The notes beneath the pieces are model-generated. The model made no database searches. It was given only the letters and a program-made list of their open reading frames with translations, and was not told the DNA's origin. Positions 1-8,498 of a stretch of DNA of 64,000 bases are shown piece after piece. The stretch comes from Vineibacter terrae. GTDB taxonomy: Bacteria > Pseudomonadota > Alphaproteobacteria > Reyranellales > Reyranellaceae. The stretch's first letter is position 1. Each line of letters begins with the position of its first letter. Location of the stretch: contig NZ_VDUZ01000010.1 in NCBI RefSeq assembly GCF_008039615.1, positions 1 through 64,000 of the forward strand, written 5' to 3'. The position numbers were made by a program, and so were the translations under genes.

Positions 1-187
1 CCAGCAGCACGCTCGGATGATACGATGCCGACCCCGAGCCGCGATACGACTTCACCATGCAAGACAGGTCCAGCCGATCAATCACCTCGACCACGAACCG
101 CGCCAGGTGACGCTCCGGAAGCCACTCGTCCACCGACGGCGGCAGCAAAAAATCGGTCTGACGATCAACTTGGCGGAAATTACTCAT
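1..187 (-). mobile_element. IS1182-like transposase, N-terminal part (runs off the left edge)
   Basis: Reading the minus strand from the ATG at 187 gives an open frame to the window edge, 62 codons, beginning MSNFRQVDRQTDFLLPPSVD and continuing with DEWLPERHLARFVVEV and a YRGSGSASYHPSVLL segment. This pattern (F-R-x-V-D-R, LLPPS, DEWLPE-HLARFVVE, YHPxxLL) is the characteristic N-terminus of IS1182-family DDE transposases. The catalytic region lies outside the window, so whether the copy is intact cannot be judged. The element's end probably lies near 262-270, where a CTAG occurs just beyond an AAGTCCGACAGGCTG sequence; that boundary is inferred. Confidence 0.75.
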
Positions 188-419
188 CACAACCACGCTG
201 GCTCGAGCCAATATCAACCCTCGATAATGAATCTCATTCCAGCTCTCGGCTCAAGTCCGACAGGCTGCTAGGGTGATCGCAGGCGCTGCCGTTCACCCTC
301 GCCCCGCGGCAGCGGGGAGAGGAGACAGCACGGCGGCAGCGCGCGCCGGGCTGGCGGCGGCGCGGCTCGCCCTGGCGATCTGGGTGTCGTGCGACAGCGG
401 ACATCCGGGCGCGTAGCGC
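188..419. other. IS end and intergenic DNA before the amidase terminus
   Basis: No convincing gene. Positions 188 to about 270 are the likely non-coding terminus of the IS1182-like element. Positions 296-333 contain a GC-rich inverted repeat (CGCCCCGCGGCAGCGGGG type) resembling one half of the palindromic element found at 58741. It could also act as a terminator for the leftward amidase transcript, although no T-tract follows. Confidence 0.4.
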
Positions 420-1832
420 CTAGAGGCCGATGGCGGCGAGGTCCGGCTTGGCGCTGTGGAAGCTGGTCGCATCCTGGAAGGCCTTGCCCAGCTTGAGCAC
501 GGTGGCCTCCTGATACGGCCTGCCGAGGATCTGCACCGACAAGGGCAGGCCGCTCGAGTGGCCGGCGGGCATGGCCAGCCCGCAGAGCCCGAGATAATTG
601 CCGATCCGGGTATAGAGGGGTGGCAGCGGCGCCATCTCGTCGAACTCGGCCAGCACGGCGGCCGGGATCGGCACCGTCGGCATCAGCAGGGCGTCGAGAT
701 GCCGGAACTGCTCCTGGTACTGGCGCCGACGCTCGGCCATCAGCCTCAGCTCGGCGGCATAGGCTCCGGGCGCGATGGTGCGGCCATGCTGGACGCGGGC
801 CCGCACGTCTGGCCCGATCGGCAGCTTCATGTCGTCGACGTAGTCCTTGTGCAGGCTGTAGGCCTCCGAGCCGCTGATCGCTGTCGTGCTGGCGATGATG
901 CTGAAGAACCAGTCGGGCAGGCGCACGGTCTCGACCCGAGCGCCCAAGCTCTCGAACGTGCGCGCCGCCGCGCGCCACGCCGCCTTCACGTCGGCATGGG
1001 TGGCGGACGGCAGCACGGCCTCGTCGGGCAGCGCGATGCGCATGCCGCGCACGTCGGCCGGGCCACGCACGGCCGCGGTGAAATCCTCCAGCGGCTGGTT
1101 CAGGGTCGCCGGATCACGTGGGTCGGGACCGGCGAGGGCATTGAGCAGCAGGGCGCAGTCCTCGACGCAACGCGCCATCGGCCCGATCGAATCGAGCGTC
1201 CAGCTCAGCAGCAGCGTGCCGTGCAGGCTGATGCGGCCGTACGTGACCTTCAGCCCCACGATGCCGTTGAAGGCGCTGGGGATGCGCACCGAGCCGCCGG
1301 TGTCGCTGCCGATGCCGGCGGGCACCAGGCGTGCCGCCACGGCAACACCGGTGCCGCTCGACGAGCCACCCGGCAGGCGCTGCGTCTTGAGGTCCCAGGG
1401 GTTCCAGGGCGTGCCCATCAGCGGGTTGCGGCCGGAGCCGCCATAGGCCCACTCGACCATGTGCAGCTTGCCCATCGGGATCATGCCGGCCGCCAGCAGC
1501 CGCTCGGCGGTCGCCGAGGTCTCGGTGGCGACGCGCGCCGCCCAGGCCTTCGAGCCGCCGGTGCCGACACGGCCGGCGATGTCGCACAGATCCTTCAGCG
1601 CGATCGGCAGTCCATGCAGGGGGCCCAGCGGCAGGCCGGTGCCACGCGCGGCGTCGGCGGCATCGGCCAGAGTCCGCGCCTCGTCGCGATAGACCTCGAC
1701 GAAGCTGTGCAGCTTGCCGTCGGCCTTGTCGATCCGTGCCAGGAAGGCATCGACAACCTGGCGGCTGGACAGCTGCCTGCGGCTCAGGCCGGCAGACAGC
1801 TCGGCCAGGGTCAGCTCGGCGATCTCGGACAT
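420..1832 (-). CDS. Amidase signature (AS) family amidase
   Basis: A 470-aa hydrolase of the amidase signature superfamily, cleaving an amide (substrate unknown) to acid plus ammonia or amine. The catalytic triad is visible: Lys80 in PIALKDLCD, the cis-Ser within GGSSSG (157-159) and the nucleophile Ser181 in GSDTGGS. The length is typical of the family. There is no signal peptide, so it is cytoplasmic. The ATG at 1832 has a good GAGGAG ribosome site and lies 9 nt behind dctM, so it is the last gene of the dctP-dctQ-dctM-amidase transcript. The context suggests that the TRAP system imports an amide or related carboxylate which this enzyme hydrolyses; that link is inference. GatA is an alternative member of the superfamily, but no gatB or gatC lies nearby. 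Confidence 0.88.
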   Translation of the reverse strand: MSEIAELTLAELSAGLSRRQLSSRQVVDAFLARIDKADGKLHSFVEVYRDEARTLADAADAARGTGLPLGPLHGLPIALKDLCDIAGRVGTGGSKAWAARVATETSATAERLLAAGMIPMGKLHMVEWAYGGSGRNPLMGTPWNPWDLKTQRLPGGSSSGTGVAVAARLVPAGIGSDTGGSVRIPSAFNGIVGLKVTYGRISLHGTLLLSWTLDSIGPMARCVEDCALLLNALAGPDPRDPATLNQPLEDFTAAVRGPADVRGMRIALPDEAVLPSATHADVKAAWRAAARTFESLGARVETVRLPDWFFSIIASTTAISGSEAYSLHKDYVDDMKLPIGPDVRARVQHGRTIAPGAYAAELRLMAERRRQYQEQFRHLDALLMPTVPIPAAVLAEFDEMAPLPPLYTRIGNYLGLCGLAMPAGHSSGLPLSVQILGRPYQEATVLKLGKAFQDATSFHSAKPDLAAIGL

Positions 1833-1841
1833 GGTGGCTCC

Positions 1842-3140
1842 TCAGTCGGCGACGATGAAGGTGACCAGCTGAGGGTAGGCCGTGAGCAGGGCGACGGTCA
1901 AAATATCGGCGAGCACGAAAGGCCAGATGCCGCGGAACACATCGCCCAGGGGGATCTCGGGCCGCACGCCGTTCACGACATAGCAGGCCAGGCCCACCGG
2001 CGGCGTCAGCAGGCCGATGCCGCACATCTTCACCACCATGATGCCGAACCAGATCGGATCGTAGCCCAGCGCCACCACCACCGGATAGAATACCGGCAGC
2101 GTGAGCAGCATCATGCCGATGGCGTCCATGAACATGCCGAGGATGAAGTAGACGAGATAGATCGCGACGATCACCATCACCGGCGGCAGGGCGAGGTCGA
2201 CGACCCAGCTCGCGAAGGCATCAGGCAGGCGGGCGAACCCCAGGAAGCGCACGAAGATCAGCACGCCCCAGATGATGGTGAAGATCATCACCGTGAGCTT
2301 GGCCGCTTCGAGCAGCGCGCCCTTCAGGTCATGCCACTTCATGCCGTACCACAGCGCGAAGCAGAACACCGCGAAGGCGCCCAGCGCGCCGGCTTCGGTG
2401 GGCGTCGCCCAGCCCCACAGCATGCTGGTGAAGATCAGGCCGATCACGATCCAGATCGGCGCCGTGCCGGGCAGCGATTCGAAGCGCTGTGCCCAGCTGT
2501 AGCCGGTGATGCGCGGGCCGATCGCCGGATTGCGCGTGCAGCGCACCAGCACGATGGCGGAATAGACCAGGGCCGAAATGAAGCCGGGCACGAAGCCGGC
2601 GACCAGCAGCTTGCCGATCGAGACCTCCACCAGGATGCCGTAGATCACCAGCAGCGCCGAGGGCGGGATCAGCGAGTCCAGGGTCGATCCCGCCGCCACG
2701 ACGCCGGCCGCCAGGCGGCGGTCGTACTTCGCCTTCAGCATCTCCGGGATGGCGACGCGTGAAAAGACGGCAGCTGCCGCGGTGCTGGCGCCCGATACGG
2801 CGGAGAAGGCGGCCACGGCGAAGATCGTGCCGATCGCCAAGCCGCCCGGCAGCCAGCCGAACCAGCGCCGTGCCGCCTCGAAGCTGGTCTCGGTCATGCG
2901 CGCGTAGTAGGCAAGATAGCCGATGAGGATGAACATCGGCAGCACGGAGAGCGTGTACTTGACGGACTTGTCGTAGGGTATCGTGCCGGCGGTCATCAGC
3001 CCGGCCAGAGGCGACGGCAGCATGACCATGAGCCCGACCGTGCCGACCAGCGCCGCGGCGAAAGCGATGCGCACGCCCAGCACGGCCAGCGCCACCAGGC
3101 AGGCGGCCCCGATGACGCCGATCGTCAGCGGTTCCATCAT
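1842..3140 (-). CDS. dctM: TRAP transporter large permease subunit (DctM family)
   Basis: A 432-aa, strongly hydrophobic protein with about a dozen membrane segments spread over its whole length. It is the transport subunit of a tripartite ATP-independent periplasmic (TRAP) carrier, which couples sodium or proton entry to uptake of an organic acid. DctM-like motifs include SAVSGASTAAAA in the first half and a GMFMDAIGMMLLTLPVFYP stretch in the second. The ATG at 3140 overlaps the dctQ stop by one base (TGATG), indicating translational coupling; an upstream TTG is possible but less likely. The substrate cannot be read from the sequence. Downstream is the amidase. Confidence 0.92.
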   Translation of the reverse strand: MMEPLTIGVIGAACLVALAVLGVRIAFAAALVGTVGLMVMLPSPLAGLMTAGTIPYDKSVKYTLSVLPMFILIGYLAYYARMTETSFEAARRWFGWLPGGLAIGTIFAVAAFSAVSGASTAAAAVFSRVAIPEMLKAKYDRRLAAGVVAAGSTLDSLIPPSALLVIYGILVEVSIGKLLVAGFVPGFISALVYSAIVLVRCTRNPAIGPRITGYSWAQRFESLPGTAPIWIVIGLIFTSMLWGWATPTEAGALGAFAVFCFALWYGMKWHDLKGALLEAAKLTVMIFTIIWGVLIFVRFLGFARLPDAFASWVVDLALPPVMVIVAIYLVYFILGMFMDAIGMMLLTLPVFYPVVVALGYDPIWFGIMVVKMCGIGLLTPPVGLACYVVNGVRPEIPLGDVFRGIWPFVLADILTVALLTAYPQLVTFIVAD

Positions 3141-3805
3141 CAACCCCGGCCCGTCTTCTGGCGTTGCTCGATCTCCAGGGCGCGCATCGCCTCGTCGATC
3201 TCCTTGCGCGCCGTCTCGGCCGTGGTCTGCACGATCGGAACCGCGACGGGCGGCAACGTCGGATCACGCAACAGGCGCAGGTAGCCGGCCAGCTGCAGCA
3301 GCAGCCGCAGCCACAGCACGGCAAGCGCCACCGGCACGACGAGCTTCGACGGCCAGAGCGGCAGCCTGATGTCCATGCTCGAATCGCCGATGCTCCAGGC
3401 GCGCTCGAAATTCTGCCAGGTGCTGTAGACCAGCAAGCCGATGATCACGAGGCCGATCAGCACGGCCAGCGCCTCGAAGAACCACAGCAGCCGGCCGCGC
3501 ATCTCGCCCAGCAGGATCTCCATGCGAATATGGCCACCCTTGCTCTGGCAATAGGAGATGCCGGCCACCGCGTAGAGGATGGCGAAGAACTCTATCCAGT
3601 CGATATAGCCTTCGATCGGGAGATCGAAGACGGTCCGGCCCACAATCTGGAGCATGCCGACGATCATGAGCACGAAGATCGACAACGCTGCCGCCAGGTT
3701 GAGGCCTTCCTCCAACCGCCCGTACCAGTGGTCGAGCCGCGCGATCAGCGGCGCATCGGCGGAAGGCCGACCGGCGGCGGGTGGGGGGCCATGAGCGGCA
3801 GCCAC
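3140..3805 (-). CDS. dctQ: TRAP transporter small permease subunit (DctQ family)
   Basis: A 221-aa protein with four predicted membrane helices (about residues 37-57, 70-87, 110-130 and 152-172), the layout of DctQ small subunits, which dock the large permease. The N-terminus is a proline-rich cytoplasmic extension, and the last 40 residues are a charged tail. The start is a GTG at 3805 with a GGAAAG sequence upstream. It lies between dctP (31-nt gap) and dctM (1-nt overlap) in the standard P-Q-M order, which strongly supports the call. Confidence 0.88.
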   Translation of the reverse strand: MAAAHGPPPAAGRPSADAPLIARLDHWYGRLEEGLNLAAALSIFVLMIVGMLQIVGRTVFDLPIEGYIDWIEFFAILYAVAGISYCQSKGGHIRMEILLGEMRGRLLWFFEALAVLIGLVIIGLLVYSTWQNFERAWSIGDSSMDIRLPLWPSKLVVPVALAVLWLRLLLQLAGYLRLLRDPTLPPVAVPIVQTTAETARKEIDEAMRALEIEQRQKTGRG

Positions 3806-3836
3806 GGTGCTTTCCGGAGACAGGTGTGTCAGCGAC

Positions 3837-4880
3837 TCAGGTCTTCTTGCCGGCGTCCGTTGCCGTCTTCAGGATCAGGTCGAGCAGCTCCTGGGCCGGG
3901 ATGCCCTTGGCCGCCATCTCCTTCACCCATTTGTCCCACACCGGCCGTCCGCCCACCTGGCGGAAGGTCTCGAGGTCCTTCTCCGAATAGGTGATGAACT
4001 CAAGTCCTTTCTGCTTGAACAGCGGCACGTACTTGGCATCCGATTCGCCGTAGGCCTTGATCAGATTGTCCTTGATCTGCGGCCGCACCTCATCGAACAG
4101 AGGTTTGTAGGCATCCGGCAGCTTGGCCCAGGCGTCCTTGTTGATCAGCACCGGGCAGGCCTGCGTGCCGGGCGCCATGTTTACCGTGAACCACTTGCTG
4201 ATCTCGTAGGTCTTGTAGGATCCGTGCGCGTAGGTGCTGGGGAACGACACGGCATCGACCGCGCCGCGCTCCAGCGAGGTGTAGACCTCGGTCGCGTCGA
4301 CCGAGGTGGGCACGGCGCCGAGATTGCGCATCGCTTCGCCGATGCCGCCGATGGCGCGCACGCGCATGCCCTTGAAGTCGGCCAGGGTCTTGGGCGGCTT
4401 GCCGCGGCCCACGAACTCGTATTGCGGCAGCAGGCTGGACACGTAGAACATCGCGTTCCACTTGCCCATCTCCTGCTGGATGTAGGGGTGCTTGTGATAG
4501 GCGTCGTGCACCTTCCATTGGGTCTCGAAGTCGGGCAGCGGCAGGAAGGGCAGGTCGAGTCCGGTGTAGGCCGGCTGCTTGTCGGGATGGTACGACGAGC
4601 AGATCATCGTCATGTCCAGGCCGCCGACCGAGAGGATGTCCAGCAGCTCCTTGGGGCCGCCGAAGCTCTCGTAGCCGATGGCGATGGTGAACTTGCCGCC
4701 GGTGCGTTCCTTGACGTGGCGGGCCAGGGTCTCGATGCCGGCCGTGACGGCGCGCGGCTTGCCCCAGGTCGCCAGCTTCCAGTTGACCTTGGGACCTTCG
4801 ACCGTCTGCGCCGCGGCGCTTGAAAGGCTTGCGAAAAGCAGCGCAGCACCGACGGCCGCGACCCGCAACGGATGCGTCAT
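3837..4880 (-). CDS. dctP: TRAP transporter periplasmic substrate-binding protein (DctP family)
   Basis: A 347-aa extracytoplasmic receptor. Residues 1-25 form a clear Sec signal peptide ending SSAAAQ. The mature part has the DctP/TAXI-like layout, with the conserved GMRVRAIGG motif whose Arg (173/175) normally contacts the substrate carboxylate, followed by EVYTSLERGAVDAV. A GGGAGGA ribosome site precedes the ATG at 4880. It is the first gene of the TRAP-amidase unit. The family binds organic acids such as dicarboxylates, keto acids, aromatic acids or lactate; this member's ligand is unknown. Confidence 0.92.
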   Translation of the reverse strand: MTHPLRVAAVGAALLFASLSSAAAQTVEGPKVNWKLATWGKPRAVTAGIETLARHVKERTGGKFTIAIGYESFGGPKELLDILSVGGLDMTMICSSYHPDKQPAYTGLDLPFLPLPDFETQWKVHDAYHKHPYIQQEMGKWNAMFYVSSLLPQYEFVGRGKPPKTLADFKGMRVRAIGGIGEAMRNLGAVPTSVDATEVYTSLERGAVDAVSFPSTYAHGSYKTYEISKWFTVNMAPGTQACPVLINKDAWAKLPDAYKPLFDEVRPQIKDNLIKAYGESDAKYVPLFKQKGLEFITYSEKDLETFRQVGGRPVWDKWVKEMAAKGIPAQELLDLILKTATDAGKKT

Positions 4881-4985
4881 GACGTCCTCCCTCGAACCAC
4901 GGGCGGCGTTGGCCGCCGCTCCGTGCCGGGCGGATGTTAGACGGTTCGTTTCGCGAGCGCCACTGCCGTCGCGGTGCGGCGACGG

Positions 4986-5291
4986 CTAGGCCGGCGACAG
5001 CACGTGGATGGTGCGGCTGGCGATCATGTCGCGCGTCTTGGCGGCATAGGCGGCCATGTGCGGCGCCGCGGCGTGCGCCTTGAGCGCCTCCATGCTCTCC
5101 CACTTCTCGATCACCACGAACGTGTCGGTCCCGAGCTTGGCGCCGGCCGAGAAGCCGTCGGCATCGGTCGCCGGCCCGTACTCGACGCAGCCCTTCTCGG
5201 CATGCACGTTGGGCACATTGGCACGGAATTCCTTGAGGACCGCGTCACGCATCCCCGGCTTGGTGGTGATGATGGCGAGCACGTGGATCAT
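4986..5291 (-). CDS. Antibiotic biosynthesis monooxygenase (ABM) domain protein
   Basis: A 101-aa single-domain protein with the ABM/YgiN pattern: MIHVLAIITTKPG at the start, a CVEYG stretch in the middle, VVIEKWESMEALKAHAA and then an HMAAY segment. Such small dimeric alpha-beta barrels include quinol monooxygenases and many uncharacterised enzymes. The ATG at 5291 is chosen because GGAGGAAGG lies just upstream; a GTG 15 nt earlier would place that site inside the gene. It lies between the hydrolase and dctP on the same strand, with gaps of 63 and 105 nt, and may be co-transcribed with them. The specific reaction is unknown. Confidence 0.82.
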   Translation of the reverse strand: MIHVLAIITTKPGMRDAVLKEFRANVPNVHAEKGCVEYGPATDADGFSAGAKLGTDTFVVIEKWESMEALKAHAAAPHMAAYAAKTRDMIASRTIHVLSPA

Positions 5292-5354
5292 GGTTCCTTC
5301 CTCCACTGGGCTGAATGGGATGACTATATACGGCGGCGCGTGCGGCGGGTGCCT

Positions 5355-6620
5355 TCACTTGGCGTCCGTGATCCGCGTGATCATGTCGAGCATGGTGCTC
5401 TCCCAGAAATCGGGATGGAACACCAGGTCGTGGCCATTGCGTGGCACGCCGCTGACGATCCGCAGTGTGCCGTCGCCGCCGGCGGCGCGGTAGGCGTCGA
5501 ACCACGACTGGATGAATGGCGCGCTGTAGTAGCGATCATTGTCGCCGTACAGCCACAAGGTCGGCTTGCGGATCACGGCGCCGGCGCGTGCGAAGCGGTC
5601 GCGCGTGTAGCGGCCCTGCAGAAATGTCCGCTCGTCGGCCTCGCTCCAGGCGCCACCGGAGAAGTTGATGGCGCCCAGCGCCGACTCCGGACGCGCCGCG
5701 AGATACTCGATCGCGATCAGGCCGCCGCGCGACTGGCCGCCAAGCAGGATGCGATGGGCATCGATCTGCGGCCAGGCACGCACCGCGGCAAGCGCGGCAT
5801 CGACATCGGCGATGTCAGACGCCATGCGCCGGTCGCCATACTCGGCCGTGAGCGGCCCGTCGCGCCGGATTTCCGGCAGCAGCGTGCCGCCGGAGCCGCC
5901 GGCGCCGCGACGCATCAGCTCGAGCACGGCCCAGCCGCGGCTGACGAACAGCCGCGCGAGCTCGCCGTGCCGTTGCACCAGAGACTCGACGCCCGGCGTG
6001 ACATCGCCGTGGTTCATCAGCAGCAACGGCACCGGGCCGGGCACGACCGGCGGGTAGAATGTCGCCTTGAGCGTGATAGGCCGTCCCGTGCCGGGGTCGG
6101 TCATCGGGATATCGACCATGCGCCATGGCCGCGCCTCGGTGTCGGCAGGCGCTGCGGCGCGTGCCTGCGGTTCAGTCGGCAGCCGCTCGAAGATCGCGTA
6201 GCGCACCTCGTGCCACGTTCCGCGCCGCTCGAGGCGGGCGAACAGGCGGCCGTCGGGCAGCAGGCGATAGCGCCCGGTGACCACCGGCGACAATGCCGTC
6301 ACCAGCTCGCCGTTCTCGATGCGGCCGGCGCTGCGAAGGAAGCCGGAGGGGAAGGGGCGCCAATGGTCGCGGTCGAAGCCATTGGTCACGGTCAGTCCGC
6401 CTGTGCTGCTGTCGACCTCGACTTCCACCGCCGCCGGCCGCGACTCGCTCCAGGCGTCGCGGCCCCATACGCCGAGGTACCGCTCGCGGCCGTCATGCAC
6501 CCGCGGCTCGGCGGTCGTGCCGACGTCGCGGGGCAACGGGATCTGGCCGCGCGCGACAGTTGCCGTGGTCGCCGCAAGCATGAGCCACATGACGAGGCAG
6601 ACGTGCCGGATCGACCGCAT
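5355..6620 (-). CDS. Secreted alpha/beta-hydrolase (dienelactone hydrolase/peptidase-like)
   Basis: A 421-aa protein with a hydrophobic N-terminal signal segment (about residues 7-24), a variable N-terminal region to about 165, then an alpha/beta-hydrolase domain. An oxyanion-hole LLMNHG lies near 200-205, the nucleophile elbow GGQSRGG places Ser at 297, and a late RNGHD supplies the likely His. The start at 6620 is chosen because it begins the signal peptide; a frame-open start at 6731 would overlap the upstream gene by 74 nt. It is probably a periplasmic or extracellular esterase, amidase or peptidase of unknown substrate. It follows the D-aminoacylase on the same strand with a gap of about 37 nt, so co-transcription is likely. 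Confidence 0.75.
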   Translation of the reverse strand: MRSIRHVCLVMWLMLAATTATVARGQIPLPRDVGTTAEPRVHDGRERYLGVWGRDAWSESRPAAVEVEVDSSTGGLTVTNGFDRDHWRPFPSGFLRSAGRIENGELVTALSPVVTGRYRLLPDGRLFARLERRGTWHEVRYAIFERLPTEPQARAAAPADTEARPWRMVDIPMTDPGTGRPITLKATFYPPVVPGPVPLLLMNHGDVTPGVESLVQRHGELARLFVSRGWAVLELMRRGAGGSGGTLLPEIRRDGPLTAEYGDRRMASDIADVDAALAAVRAWPQIDAHRILLGGQSRGGLIAIEYLAARPESALGAINFSGGAWSEADERTFLQGRYTRDRFARAGAVIRKPTLWLYGDNDRYYSAPFIQSWFDAYRAAGGDGTLRIVSGVPRNGHDLVFHPDFWESTMLDMITRITDAK

Positions 6621-6657
6621 GGGCCGACCATAGCACCGTCTGCCGCCCGGCGCGCGC

Positions 6658-8343
6658 TCAGGCGGCCCGGCCGTGGCGCAGCACCCGTCCGGGCAGCGCA
6701 GCGTCTGCCGCGATGGCGTCGCGGCCGCCACGCCGGATCACGCGGCCGTTCACCACCACGGCATCGATGCCGTGCGCGTCGGCGATCAGGCGGTCGGCCC
6801 CGGCGGGCAGGTCATAGACCCGCCGCAGCTTGCTGGGCCCGACGGTGGCCGGATCGAAGACCACGATATCGGCCGGCCGCTTGTCGGCCAGCAGGCCACG
6901 GTCCGTGATCCCGAACATCTCGGCCGGTCGCTGCGTCAGGTGGTGCACGGCCTGCTCCAGCGTCAGGGTCTTCCTCTCGCGCACCCAGTGGCCCAGCAGA
7001 TAGGTCGAGTAGCAGGCATCGCACAGCTGGCTGGCATGCGCGCCGGCGTCCGACAGCGCGATCACGGTATGCGGGTCGGTGATCAGGTCGGCGACCTCAT
7101 CCTCGTCGAAGTTCAGCACCGCCATGCGGAAGCGGGCGCCGAGCTGGTTGTCGAGGCTGAGGTCGAGCGCCAGGTCGACCGGGTCCATGCCGCGCTGACG
7201 GGCGGCATGCGCCAACGGCATTTCCTCCAGCTCGCGCGCCGACGGCGCCCAGGCGATGATCGTGCGATCCCACCAGTTGCGCATGACCGGCGTGAGCTCG
7301 GCCGTGAAGCGTTGGCGCCAAGCCTTGTCGCGATAGGCGCGGGCACGGGCGCCGGGCGAGCGGGCCTCCTCGGCGGACAGCTCGTTCATCATCTTCATCA
7401 CCTCGAAGATGAACGGGTCGGCGAAGGTGAACTCGAAGTTCAGCGGCCGGCAGCTCACCTGCGGGATCACGATGGCGCCGCTCTGGCGCTGCTCGGCGGC
7501 CAGATCCAGCTGCCGGCGATGGCCGCCGGGGCCGTACATGTAGGACAGCAGCGCCGTCCACGTGACCGGCACGCCGTGCTTGCGGCTGACCTGGGCCATC
7601 TCCTTGGTCGAGAACGACTTGCCGATGGTGATCTGCATCAGGCCGCGCTTCAGCTCGCCCATCGCCGACACCAGCGCGTCCATCTCCTCCACGGTCGCCT
7701 GCCGGCTGGGCACCGGCTTGCCGCCGAAGCCGTTGTGGGTGATCGACGCCGAGGTGCCGAAGCCGATGGCGCCGGCCTCCATGGCCTCGCGCACCAGCGC
7801 CTTCATCCGGTTGACCTCGTCGGGCGTGGCGGCGCGCTCGGTGGCTTCCTCGCCCATCACGTAGAGGCGCAGCGGGGTGTGGCCGAACAAGGCTGCGATG
7901 TTGATCGCGCTCCCGCGCGACTCGAGCGCGTCGAGGTACTGCGGGAAGGTCTCGAACGGCCAGTCGTCGCCCAGGCCCGCCTGCAGCGCGTCGAGGCTCA
8001 TGCCCTCGACCTTCTCCAGGGTCTGCAGGATCAGCTTGCGGTGCGCCGCGCGCGTGGGCGCGACGCCGAAGCCGCAATTGCCGATCACGGTGGTGGTGAC
8101 GCCATGCCAGGGCGAGATCGAGAGCATGCGATCCCACAGCACCTGCGCGTCGTAGTGCGTATGCACGTCGACGAAGCCCGGCGCCACGACCCGGCCGGTG
8201 GCATCGATGGTGGTGCCGGCATCGCCCTCGGCCTTGCCCAGCGCCACGATCCTGCCGTCCTTGACGCCCACATCGCCGGCGAAGCCTGGCTTGCCGCTGC
8301 CGTCGATGATGGTGCCGCCGGTGATCTTGAGATCGAATGTCAT
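6658..8343 (-). CDS. N-acyl-D-amino-acid deacylase-type amidohydrolase
   Basis: A 561-aa member of the amidohydrolase superfamily (D-aminoacylase/dihydroorotase branch). The N-terminal beta-sandwich segment DLKITGGTIIDGSGKPGFAG leads to the metal motif HTHYDAQ (His61, His63). A late ALSDAGAHASQLCDA segment carries the conserved catalytic Asp, and an AEMFGITDRG segment follows. Family members hydrolyse N-acyl-D-amino acids or N-acyl-D-glutamate/aspartate. The ATG at 8343 has a near-perfect TAAGGAGG site 5 nt upstream, which decides it over an ATG-like start 141 nt earlier. It is the first gene of the leftward catabolic block and diverges from the tartrate dehydrogenase gene. Confidence 0.87.
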   Translation of the reverse strand: MTFDLKITGGTIIDGSGKPGFAGDVGVKDGRIVALGKAEGDAGTTIDATGRVVAPGFVDVHTHYDAQVLWDRMLSISPWHGVTTTVIGNCGFGVAPTRAAHRKLILQTLEKVEGMSLDALQAGLGDDWPFETFPQYLDALESRGSAINIAALFGHTPLRLYVMGEEATERAATPDEVNRMKALVREAMEAGAIGFGTSASITHNGFGGKPVPSRQATVEEMDALVSAMGELKRGLMQITIGKSFSTKEMAQVSRKHGVPVTWTALLSYMYGPGGHRRQLDLAAEQRQSGAIVIPQVSCRPLNFEFTFADPFIFEVMKMMNELSAEEARSPGARARAYRDKAWRQRFTAELTPVMRNWWDRTIIAWAPSARELEEMPLAHAARQRGMDPVDLALDLSLDNQLGARFRMAVLNFDEDEVADLITDPHTVIALSDAGAHASQLCDACYSTYLLGHWVRERKTLTLEQAVHHLTQRPAEMFGITDRGLLADKRPADIVVFDPATVGPSKLRRVYDLPAGADRLIADAHGIDAVVVNGRVIRRGGRDAIAADAALPGRVLRHGRAA

Positions 8344-8395
8344 CGCGCCCTCCTTAGGGCCCGCGCCCGATGTGAACGATTGTTTACCAGCCGGC

Positions 8396-8424
8396 ATTGT
8401 GCCGGTGCCGGGCCGGATCGGCAA
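8396..8424 (-). promoter_or_regulatory. Candidate sigma-70 promoter for the D-aminoacylase gene
   Basis: On the minus strand a TTGCCG (-35, 8419-8424) is separated by 17 nt from CACAAT (-10, 8396-8401). Transcription would start near 8389, about 45 nt before the ATG at 8343. It lies in the 155-bp divergent gap between the D-aminoacylase and dehydrogenase genes. It is found by consensus matching only. Confidence 0.35.
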
Positions 8425-8498
8425 ATGCCTCTGGTGCATGGCTGAGCCGTCGTTAGATGTAGTAGGGTCGCCTGCCGCACTCACAGGGGATCCAGACC

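Noticed and set aside
17-276. Two overlapping plus-strand frames at the left edge
   Set aside because: The minus strand encodes a recognisable IS1182-type transposase N-terminus over the same bases, so these are shadows.
456-2762. Very long open frame on the plus strand opposite the amidase and dctM
   Set aside because: It is antisense to two well-recognised genes, has arginine/histidine/glutamine-rich composition typical of GC-rich shadow frames, and shows no domain.
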